Below, piece after piece: positions 31,275-39,936 of a stretch of 39,936 nucleotides of DNA. This stretch comes from Hypsibius dujardini. Its lineage: Eukaryota; Tardigrada; Eutardigrada; Parachela; Hypsibiidae. The DNA lies in assembly GCA_001579985.1 (NCBI GenBank), contig LRSR01011487.1, forward strand, positions 1-39,936, in the 5' to 3' direction. Every line of letters starts with the position of its first letter. Within the stretch, counting starts at the first letter, position 1. The notes beneath the pieces are model-generated. The model saw only the letters and a list, made by a program, of their open reading frames with translations. It was not told the DNA's origin and searched no databases. The translations under genes and the position numbers were made by a program.

Positions 31275-32578
31275 CTAGTGTTGGAAATACTCGCAAGCCG
31301 TGGGGCTGCTTATCACGATATTTTTTCCGGTGTCGTAAACCGCGCGATAGAGGGCGCAGTCATTGCGATAGGTGATGCCATCACTTCCGCAAACGGGACA
31401 GATTACTCGGGACAGATGAGAGCGGGGGACATCTCGCCTAGAGGAGAGGTTAAGGCATTTATCAGGCAAGCAGACAAACAGTCAGTCAGTCAATGCGAGC
31501 AACAAGAAGATGCAAAGACTATGGACTGGACAGTAGACTTGATACTGCAGGGTCTACCATAAACATTTACTCACTGTTGAATGAGTCTCTAAATTTTACC
31601 GTTGTTCAAACCCCTTAAATTCTTTCAAAAGTAGATGTCTAGGTGAATTGAATTTCATACAAATTTGAGTTTTAAAAATTTCAATGAAAATTGATAACCT
31701 CAGCAGTTTTTTTGTAAAGTTGGCAATTTTAAGCCCGCCAAGTTCAGCCAGAATCTTGCTGTTCTCTTCGATGATATATATTTCTCGATCATATTTCACG
31801 GAAGATAGATAAGTACTCTCTTTTACGTATTAAAGGACTGTACCAAACTATGTGTCTTCGCTTCTTCACGGAATCATCAGTTTTTAAAAAACAATTTGCC
31901 GCCCAACCAGTTAGTTGTCTCATATAAATTTTGGAATCACTTGGTGCGACGACCCTCCCGTTCAATTCCGGCTTTGACCTAAAGAAGCGAGCTCTTATTT
32001 CTACTTATACAGAGTACACTACTTTTGCTTGCCTGGTGGGTTGGCTTTGCGTTCTCGGCCCTTGAGATGGCACGGCGTCATGTCAATTCAATCAACAATC
32101 AATCTACATAATATTCAAATAAGACTCTTTTCATTTGGCGAACCCCATGAAAATTGTTCATAATAGGTTGGCTTGCAACATGAGCTGAACTCTATCCAGT
32201 ACATTTTATTATGAAAATTGAAACCAGTACAGGAGGTTCTATCGTAACCCCTTAAAGTTGAGTAAATGTTCGTCGTGGTGGACCTTGTAAATGCAGACCG
32301 GTATGCATGGCTTATGCGTTTGATTGTGCTGTTCGTTTTGGCGAACGCTGGTGATGCCGAGTTTTGTGGGAAAGATTCTTCCGACGGTTGATCGTTCTGG
32401 GGAGTGTCAAAGTGATTGACTTGACTAGAATGAATTAGTATTCAATTCCTGACGCCAGGTTCAGTGGAAGGCCGGGATAGTATAGAAACAGAATTATAAC
32501 TTACCGTTCACCTTTTTCAGCAAAAGCAACTGACAGCGTAACAATGCAGGCGATCAGAGTTATCCCGATTCTCCTCAT
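31275..32578 (-). CDS. Small secreted Kazal-like protein with reduced cysteine set (78 aa)
   Basis: Two exons on the minus strand: 32578-32505 and 31437-31275. The sum is 237 nt, in frame to TAG, with a phase 2 junction (CG|G). Signal peptide MRRIGITLIACIVTLSVAFA. The mature part has the Kazal core VICPVCGSDGITYRNDCALY and ends SPTAC EYFQH. Only four Cys remain: those corresponding to the first and fifth of the usual six are absent (the fifth position in DCALC is Tyr), and the second lies only two residues before the third. The 1067-bp intron (31438-32504) contains no gene I can support. A foldback element begins 155 bp upstream of the ATG. Confidence 0.7.
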
Positions 32579-32732
32579 TCTCCAATTGGCATGCGCATCA
32601 AGATCCATGAAATAGTTCACGTAAGCACCTCAGCAGATCCCATTCAAATAGCAAACTGCGTGAGTGCCTAGGGTTTTAATCACGGTTTTTTGAAACTTCC
32701 GGCCGCCCGCAGTTTGATACACATGTGTCTAA

Positions 32733-33553
32733 CAAGGGAACGATCACCAGTGCAAATCTCCGATCGTGACCAAACTTTTTTTTTTGAATACAATGTCCCC
32801 TAAAATGATTTTAAAAAATATGACTCGCGGCAAAGAGTTCCCCGTTCAACGGGAAGAAATTCGGGAAGATCTCAATTGGCGCAAGTACATTGCAATAGTC
32901 GAGCGCTTGATTGAATGATTGAATAAGCGCTTGATTGACGGCACGTAACGAAACGTACAAAAACATGTGCTGTGCGTGTGTGCTATGCTGGTTGCGTACT
33001 CAAGTACAAAGCAGTTCAGTACTAATAAAGTATTTTTTGGACAATTTTGCTTAACAAAATTGGACAAACAACAACAATTTTTGAAGTAGCTAAGGCCAGA
33101 TTTTAATATAAGAAATAAAAATATGCGTGTTTTGCCTAATTGTTCCCAAAAAGAGCATCTATATTTCTTATATTAAAATCTGGCTTTAGCTACTTTAAAA
33201 ATTGTCTTGTTTTTTGTCCAAGTTTGTTAAAAAAATTGTCCGAAAAATACTGCAGTAGTACTGAACTGCATTGTACTTGAGTATACAACCAGCACAGCAC
33301 ACACGCACAGCGCAGCACATGTTTTTGTACGTGCCGTTACGTGCCGTCAATCAAGCGCTTATTCAATCATTCAATCAAGCGCTCAGGACTATTGCAATGT
33401 ACGTGCGCCAATTGAGGTCTTCCCGAATTTCTTCTCGTTGAACGGGGAACTCTTTGCCGCGAGTCATATTTTTTTAAATCCTGTTAGGGGACATGGTATT
33501 CAAGAAAAAAGTTTGGTCACGATCGGAGATTTGCACTGGTGATTGTTCCCTTG
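32733..33553. mobile_element. Foldback MITE, 821 bp, CAAGGGAA ends, TAA target duplication
   Basis: Nearly perfect inverted arms of about 380 bp (32733-33113 and 33165-33553) around a 50-bp loop. It starts CAAGGGAACGATCACC, ends GGTGATTGTTCCCTTG, and is flanked by TAA on both sides (32730-32732, 33554-33556). No transposase. The 3-bp TAA (TWA) duplication is that of PIF/Harbinger elements. It shares ends and target site with the element at 37462-38221. It lies in the upstream region of the second Kazal gene. Confidence 0.85.
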
Positions 33554-33556
33554 TAA

Positions 33557-35732
33557 GTTGTGGGAAAAATGACAACTTTGAGTCCGCCATTGATTCAGAG
33601 AGAACAGGTATCATATTTATCTCTACAAACACAGACGTTTGTTTTGTTAAGCGGACAGATATCACGATCCCAGCGGGGATTCCAACGCTTAATCACCTTC
33701 TTTATTGAAGAAGGACGTAGAAAGTGTGTAGCCTGTACACCAGCTCCAGCATTCGAGCGAAAAGGAACACTGCGAATTAAATATTCTTTCAATAAGCTTA
33801 TTTTCCGAGCGGTTACACTTTCGATTGCTCATAGTTTTAGAGCTCGAATGCATGTTGCTGTCTGCGAACGGAATCTATGGCGCAGACACAGAGAAGGGCT
33901 AAATTTTGGTGGTGACCGTAAGAGGGCGCTACATGCATTTATTCTTTGCGGGCGGCAACAACATACATGTATGACTACACGGACATCATTAAATTAAAAG
34001 GTATTTGAGGTGCCCAGACATGCATTGGATCAGTACTGCACTATGATTGTAATAAGCTGTAGCAGCTTTAGCTACTTGCTTGAACTACAACTATTGTGAC
34101 CGTTCTCAGATGCTATGTTCTTTCTAGACATCTGGCAATTTCAAGGTACAACATAGTTGTCCCACATTGAAAATCTGTATCCCGCCCATTCAAATCCCAT
34201 ACTTGCGGTCATCCCATCTTATCCATTCCCATAATTCTAAAATCTTCTCATATTGCCCAAAATATTTTTTCCCATAGTCCGTTCCCACATTACAACCGAT
34301 TTTTTATGCTATAACTCCTAGCAAACCAATGGTGCACGTGATGAATTGATTGATTGACGGACTAAATATCGATACCCTTGTTAAATTGCGATTGATTGAT
34401 TTGATTAAACATGTAGAGAGTTATCAATGGGCCTATAGTGGATTAAACTGCAAATCACCCGCTACAATATCGAAAAGGTTTAATCAACCGATCAATGAGG
34501 CTCACTCACGTCAAAATTCCTTGAAAACCGGTTTTTTCTTAAATTTGAAAAAATGTCCATTCCCGCCCCTTTTTCAAAATTCCCGCTCATTCCCATTCCA
34601 TTTCTGATCAATCCCATACCCATAAACTCGCAAACCGGTACTTATAGTTACGCAATATAATTGAATTTTGTTTGTCTATCACCAGCAGTCGTCCAGCAGT
34701 GCACGGGCAGGAAAGAACCCAGGCGGACTGAGAGAAGTCGGACGGAGGCTGCAACACTAAAATGCATGAAACGCGGCATAATTAATGGAAATGCTCTTCT
34801 GATTAAGGTGGGCCCCTGTCATGGGAGTGAGCTGCCATCGCAGTTCCAGCTATGTTAACTCTCTCTATCTCTCTCGATACATCGACACGCAACCCAGGAG
34901 AGTGCTACATGTACACTTAGACGGACCTCCTGTTTTATATGGCTGCCACTGCTGTGATGAGATAGAGCTTGCCGCACAGACAATAAACCCGCCATGACGG
35001 CGGACTAAATGAATTTCGATCTCGCTGCCTGGGTCTGGCCGGACAGAGTTCGATCGCGGACCGAGGCCATGTAGTACCATAGTAATGTAGATGTATACCA
35101 TGTAGTGTTTGAGGTATAATCCCTAGCATTAAATATTCCTCTTCAATGACACCCATTAACATGCCAGTTTCTCCCGTAATTTCCCCAAGTGCAGTATATA
35201 TACTGCCGTGTTGCTTCCAATTCTTTCCCGTGTCCCGACGATCCGCTGTAAAAACTGATGATGCCGTAATGTGACAGTTGATTTAATAATTTATATCAGT
35301 CTACTTTTCGCGGCATACTCTTGTTTGCAGTATAAGCAGCATTCCCAGCGAACAAACGTTTATAATATACTCTTCCTTTTTCGGTCTTGGCTTGTGTGTG
35401 ACCTTTTGATTTTTGTGATCGGTTTATATGTTGAGACGGTCTCATCACGTACAAGGTCGTAAATTTTTACTGCGTCGGTCGACAGGTTTTTGTTCAGATA
35501 ATTTGGTTCGCCCGTTGCGACCCGATCCTAGTAAGCCTTGTACCATTGAACGCACAGTTGGAGGCCGAATATGGGTGATTCGTATTTATGTCGAACGAAT
35601 TCCACCGATGACCAGGGTGAGAGGAATCACGCCGAAACCGACTTGAAAAATTATACCCCCAAGGACCACGATTTACTTTACCTTCACCCTGAAGTGCAAC
35701 AACGTGCTTTGTTTGTGTTGAAAATTCAAGCC
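33557..35732. other. Intergenic, about 2.2 kb without a supported gene
   Basis: The 145-codon open frame at 33560-33997 has no signal, domain or splice context and I do not call it. The stretch 34180-34625 is enriched in CCCAT/ATTCCCA words, a weak simple-sequence bias. The expected first RRM exon of the gene at 36440 was looked for here and not found. Confidence 0.35.
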
Positions 35733-36389
35733 GGGTAGCCGAAGGTCTTAGCAAGAAAAACTTGTTTTCAGCTTGCAATATATTTTTCCACAGAAATAGT
35801 TTGGGTTTGCAAACTTTCCCATCTTTGTTTTTTTTCTTCCAAATACGTCATGTGACGTCATCACGCCTCCTTATTCCATTTGGACATCCTCTTGAAAACC
35901 GAATTTCGTCTGATTTACTAACTTTGGAATTTTTGGATAGATACTCAATTTTTAACAAGCAAACCTCAGCGTTATAGTTTACTTTGTGTGGCGAGATAGA
36001 AATTACCAAAACCTTTGCAAATTTGTCATTCTGGGATGAGATGAACTTCGTTGGTTGAACTTCTTTTACTTTGGCTTTATGACTAAACACGGTAGAGAGA
36101 AATACAGCTTTTTGTATGTAACAAATCTGCATGCTTATCGAAACTGTCCAAACGCAGTAAAGTTAACGAAATTTGTCTAATAAAAGGTTTGAAAGAATGT
36201 CCACATGAGAGAAGAAGACCTGGTGACGTCATTTAATTTGTTTTGAAAAAAGTAGAAAAGGCAAAAGTGTAAAACATTGATCATAATTTGATAGAAAATA
36301 GTGGAGTCGCAAAGCCTTTATTCTGTGCCAAGTCGTTCGGCGCCCTGTAATGAATTTCAGACTAAACCAAACCGCCGGGTTCCTTTGAA
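35733..36389. repeat. Imperfect foldback repeat, copy 1
   Basis: The two ends are diverged inverted arms: GCCGGGTAGCCGAAGGTCTT at the left against the complement of the CGCCGGGTTCC end at the right, and GCAAACTTT...GTGACGTCAT against the complement of ATGACGTCACC. The right half (36187-36389) matches the complement of 39732-39936 over about 200 bp, including GAATGTCCACATGAGAGAAG and ATGAATTTCAGACTAAA. The element ends about 50 bp before the splice acceptor at 36440. Confidence 0.6.
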
Positions 36390-36439
36390 TATCGGCACCT
36401 CATATTAGAGCTTTATCCAATTGCTCCTGTATGTTTTAG

Positions 36440-38722
36440 TTTCACTGGGGACAGCTCCTCACCAAGTGTTTGTCGGCGATCTCCCCAGCTACCTGACGGA
36501 AGATAATCTACGCGACCACTTTTCACCATACGGACCTATAGTGTGAGTGACTAAAAAAATATGACCTTTCAAACCCCGATTATTGAAGCAGTCTTCCGTT
36601 TCTCGTTGATACAGTGACTGCCGTGTGATTCGCGATCCAATGACACAAAAATCGAAATGCTTTGGGTTCGTTCGTTTTGCCAGGAATGAGGTGGGGGTTA
36701 ATTTAAACGGGCTTAATCCATCTGGCAATCTGCATCACGCGCTAATTATCTCTCTCCCGTTGTAGGACGCCGAAGTAGCCATTGCAAAGACAAGCGAGTC
36801 CGACATTGACGGCAAACGCATCCGCACTAATTGGGCCTTTAAACGAGGACCCAACCAACCTTTGTCGCGGGAGCAAGTCCTCTCTCAAGCATCACATTAT
36901 ATCACGACGGTCTATATTGGTGGATTGGGCTGCAATTTCAATGGTACGAAAATTGTTACCTTTCAATAAATTGTTACAGACATCACAGAATGGGAACTAT
37001 ATCTTGTGGCACCGTTCATGCATTTGTTTTATTATTTGCAGCTGAATTTGTCCGAGCAATGTGCGCCATGTACGGACCCATCCTGGAGATCCGACTGTTC
37101 CAGGAGAAAGGATACGCGTTCGTCCGCTATGCCAGTCGGGAGAGTGCGGCAGCGGCCATTTTGGGCATTCACAACAGCGAGATCAGTGGACATTTGGTGA
37201 GATGTTCCTGGGGCAAGGAAACGAGAGATCCCCATGTTATAAAGGTATATTGTACTGTGTATGTGAGTTGGTATTTAGTAAGAGGAACCAGAACGTTTAA
37301 TTAAATTACAAGCAAAAGAATACAAGAGAGTCTTAATTTGTAAATGTGTTGTGCCCTAGCAATACCGGGTACATGATGAAAATGGAAAAACAATATATGA
37401 AGGCCATGAATCCTTACATCGAAAGCAAAAACTAAAATTAGGCAATTGACTAGTTAACTAACAAGGGAAGCGAACGGTAGCTGACACGCCGATCTGTCTG
37501 AATTTTTTGTTTCAAATAGTGGACTGAATCAATAGATTTTAGCAAAAAATGCCATCTGCAAACGAGCTCTGGTTTGAGCGGGAGAAAATTCGGAAGTTCC
37601 CCGATGGCTCCGCGGGTTTCCTATTCAATTCAAGCGTTGATTGTTTGATTTATGCTCTAGCAAAATGCAATTTAAATTTTTACCACTCTAACCCACACAA
37701 ACGTCGATTTTTGAAAACGTTCGATTCAAAGATTTTTAACACTCTTCCACTCCAAATTCAATTTCAAATCGTTTGACATCAGCAGAATCTTTTTTGGATG
37801 CCAGAGGGCGGACTTATGGGCTATTTTCAATCCAGGCTTCCGAGTGACGTTGCAGAAATGATCCATAGTTCCGCCCCCTGTCATCCAAAAAAGATTCTGC
37901 TAATGTCAATCGATTTCAAATCGAATTTGGAGTGGAAGAGTTTTAAAAATCTTTGAATCGAACGTTTTCAAGAAACGACGTTTGTGTGGGTTAGAGTGGT
38001 AAAAAAATTAAATTGCATTTTGCTAGAGCATAAATCAAACAATCAACGGTTGAATTGAATAAGAAATCCGCGGAGCCATCGGGGAACTTCCGAATTTTTT
38101 CCCGCTCAAACCAGAGCTCGTTTGCAGATGGCATTTTTTGCTAAAATCTATTAATTTAGTCCACTATTTGAAACAAAAAATTCAGACAGATCGGCGTGTC
38201 AACTACCGTTCGCTTCCCTTGTAAGTAAACTGAAAATGAGTTACCAAGGAGCCTTAGTTTAGTCTATTTAATAACTAAACTCTTAGTCTACAATAATTTT
38301 AATCGAAATTAGTTGACTTATTTAAATTTTTAGTGACTTAATTTAGTAACTTAATTTAGTTAGTCAGTTAAAAAAATAAAGCCAAGAAATTCGTTACTGG
38401 AAGTATTAGTTTCGCTTTAGTATATTTTTCTTAGCATAGTTCATTTTTGCCATCCGTAACACTCTACTCATGTCAGTTTAAGTTTACTGCTGCAATTCAT
38501 TTTTGTACCAGTACAAGTAGTTTCCTTCAATAGATGGCTCGAACGCTGGAGACCTGCCAAGCAGCCAACGGGGCGCTCTTTCCGGGGCACATTCCGTCGC
38601 AGTCGTGGCCTTTCATGATGGCACCCTCTGCCGCCCATCCTGCGGCAACACAAATCGCCGCCAACATTGGCAATTATCACATCTCTTTTCCTTATTCCAC
38701 CCCGTTCTACAATTCATTTTGA
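36440..38722 (+). CDS. TIA-1/TIAR-like RNA-binding protein, RRM2 and RRM3 plus C-terminal exon (5' end not found)
   Basis: Exons 36440-36542, 36615-36690, 36766-36943, 37042-37244 and 38534-38722, with matching phases and a TGA at 38720-38722. The first RRM has RNP2 VFVGDL, RNP1 KCFGFVRF and ends DGKRIRTNWAFKR; the second has RNP2 VYIGGL, RNP1 KGYAFVRY and the HLVRCSWGKET end. IRTNWA and CxWGKET are hallmarks of TIA-1/TIAR RRM2 and RRM3. This family binds U-rich RNA, promotes exon recognition near weak 5' splice sites and nucleates stress granules. TIA proteins usually have a preceding RRM1 and a Gln-rich tail. Here the acceptor at 36440 needs an upstream exon, none of which I can identify, and the tail (about 62 residues, Ala/Pro/Ser-rich with MMAPSAAHPAAT) is not Gln-rich. 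A foldback element sits in the last intron (37245-38533). Confidence 0.8.
37462..38221. mobile_element. Foldback MITE, 760 bp, CAAGGGAA ends, TAA target duplication
   Basis: Inverted arms of about 330 bp surround a 100-bp centre near 37840. It starts CAAGGGAAGCGAACGGTAG, ends CTACCGTTCGCTTCCCTTG, and has TAA directly outside both ends (37459-37461, 38222-38224). It shares the terminal 8 bases and the target duplication with the element at 32733 but has a different interior. It has no coding capacity and lies within the last intron of the TIA-like gene. Confidence 0.85.
38240..38420. repeat. TTTAGTTA-rich segment
   Basis: Repetition of TTAGTTTAGT, AACTAAAC and ACTTAATTTAGT words, similar to 27520-27815. 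It lies in the last intron of the TIA-like gene after the foldback element. Confidence 0.4.
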
Positions 38723-39235
38723 TCACTCGACCGGCGCAAACTAATGGCTGCTACGGAAGGTCCAGACGGTCCGGACTTACCAACCCCGTATAACATCTAA
38801 CTAATCACTTACTGAACAACTAACTACGTAACTTGTGAATGAGATAGCCGATGATAGGACTGTTTTTTTTAATTGGGATCACAGACTTCTTTTCCATTAA
38901 ATATCACAGCACGTTGTAGATTTTACATGACATATCTTTAGCCTTGGATCGGAACATGCCACAGCGCAAAGATGCAAACCTCTTGACATTTGCTGTGGTC
39001 AGCAAATTGTTTTTAATCCGGTAATCTAGTGCAGAGGTTTCTGAGTTAAACGTTGATTTTGGAAAGTGTACTAAGTCACGACTTGACGTCACATTCAATA
39101 TGCATTGATAAACAAATAAAAAACATCCGCATTTCTCGCACTTTCTCCCAACTGCACAAGCTATCCTTATACCGACTTAAATTATTCGCTTGTTTTTTCC
39201 CCTTTCTCTGGAGTGTTACAGTTGTAGGCAGAACG
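38723..39235. other. Intergenic between the TIA-like gene and the receptor-like fragment
   Basis: No gene, AATAAA or repeat that I can support; the frame upstream of 39236 is open from 39053 but lacks coding character. Confidence 0.35.
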
Positions 39236-39610
39236 ATGACAGATCCCTTGATGCCATCGTTCTTCTTTCGGTACCTACAATTAACAGGACTTTATCCACG
39301 TAAAATAGTGGAATCAACTGCTAAAACGTCGTCTACATCAAGCTTAAGTCCTTTACTTCTTGCTATGTCCGGAGGAATATGTTTCTTATGCCTGCTTGGT
39401 TTGGCAACAATCCTGTCTGCCGATCTGGAAACGGGGAAGGAACAGCTAAAGGAACTGAAATTTTTCACTGTTGTTAGTCTTATTTTGACCGTGACTGATG
39501 TCATACAAGCACCATTGGTTCTTCTCCTAATGGTCTGGAAGAGCGATCAACTCATTCCTCTAATTCAAGATATCCAGCGTGTCTTCTATTTGGTAATTCC
39601 CAGAAATTAG
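39236..39610 (+). CDS. Possible N-terminal exon of a gustatory-receptor-like membrane protein (partial)
   Basis: The ATG at 39236 starts FFFRYLQLTGLYP, reminiscent of the FRxLxxxGLFP start of arthropod gustatory receptors, then a Ser/Thr-rich segment. Two hydrophobic spans follow: roughly LLLAMSGGICFLCLLGLATI and FFTVVSLILTVTDVIQAPLV. The frame closes with TAG at 39608-39610 (124 residues), far short of the usual 350-450 residues and seven helices. A possible phase 0 donor TTG|GTAATT lies at 39592/39593, so the gene could continue beyond the window. The repeat at 39732 lies just downstream. It could equally be a decayed fragment. Confidence 0.4.
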   Translation: MTDPLMPSFFFRYLQLTGLYPRKIVESTAKTSSTSSLSPLLLAMSGGICFLCLLGLATILSADLETGKEQLKELKFFTVVSLILTVTDVIQAPLVLLLMVWKSDQLIPLIQDIQRVFYLVIPRN

Positions 39611-39731
39611 TTCTTATTCTCTCTTGGTACAACCCTATTTATTGTACATGAGATACATGAGAATAAAAACATGTAAAACTTACTAAAAAATGCTGTTGAA
39701 AGTCCATAAAATTCGAGCAGCCTGTTAAAGG

Positions 39732-39936
39732 GAACCCGGCTTTTTGTTTTAGTCTGAAATTCATGATAGGTGGCCAAACGTCTTGGCAAGGAATATACCG
39801 TAGATCCGCAACTCCACTCACTATTTTCTATCAAGCTATGATCCATATGCAAACTTTTGCCTTTTCTACTTTTTTCAAAACAAATTAAATGACGTCACCA
39901 GGTCTTCTTCTCTCATGTGGACATTCTTTCAAACCT
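39732..39936 (-). repeat. Foldback repeat, copy 2 (cut by window end)
   Basis: The complement of this stretch matches 36187-36389 over its whole length (about 80 percent by eye), with the same ends: AACCCGGC on the outside and AGGTTTGAAAGAATGTCC at the inner side. The rest of the element lies beyond the window. Confidence 0.65.

Noticed and set aside
33560-33997. 145-codon open frame next to the foldback element
   Set aside because: It begins beside the element, overlaps another frame, and lacks any domain, signal or splice context.

Overview
This is a eukaryotic nuclear window. Genes are split by GT-AG introns, often only 50-110 bp long, and most encode proteins with signal peptides. Family content (astacin-like domains, Kazal inhibitors, a fibrinogen-related protein, a TIA-1-type RNA-binding protein, a possible gustatory-receptor exon) suggests an ecdysozoan invertebrate, probably an arthropod or tardigrade; the sequence alone does not settle which. 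There are no bacterial features, tRNA or rRNA genes, or CRISPR arrays that I can support.

Layout. 1-3.8 kb: small secreted genes. These are the tail of a His/Asp/Lys-rich disordered protein, a three-exon secreted protein of unknown family on the minus strand, a second disordered Asp/Lys/Tyr/Gly-rich protein and a Thr/Ser/Pro/Lys-rich mucin-like peptide. The last two each carry an apparent one-base frame break. 3.8-5.8 kb: no gene seen. 5.8-27.3 kb: the centre of the window, three genes in tandem on the plus strand that together encode five astacin-fold domains. Each domain has lost the zinc-protease motif in the same way and is followed by a low-complexity linker holding a small conserved Cys motif. 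28.3-29.5 kb: a secreted fibrinogen-domain protein. 29.7-32.6 kb: two Kazal-type inhibitor genes on the minus strand. 36.4-38.7 kb: a TIA-1/TIAR-like RRM gene lacking a visible first RRM. 39.2 kb: a fragment resembling the N-terminus of a gustatory receptor.

Mobile DNA is plentiful, and much of it lies in introns. It includes a decayed Tc1-like element, a hAT-type MITE with an 8-bp target duplication, two foldback elements of one family (CAAGGGAA ends, TAA duplications), a foldback element with an internal tandem array, and a pair of related repeats flanking the RRM gene.

The most interesting system is the pseudo-astacin cluster. All five domains keep the scaffold (propeptide-proximal WP.K/R motif, most framework cysteines, the LGKRNEH/RPDRD-type segment), but HExxHxxGxxH is replaced by H-x-x-[ML]-K, a short insertion and LGKR[NT]EH, and the Met-turn SxMHY is replaced by S[IV]TH[NA]. 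This looks like a selected, non-catalytic extracellular family with Ser-Gly, Ala-Ser or Thr-Pro linkers (possible matrix, cuticle, adhesive or proteoglycan cores). Gene 1 may also make a membrane-anchored form by using a donor upstream of its stop codon. The exon models were checked by arithmetic: the coding lengths of all three genes (4761, 2640 and 1815 nt) are multiples of three with matching splice phases throughout.
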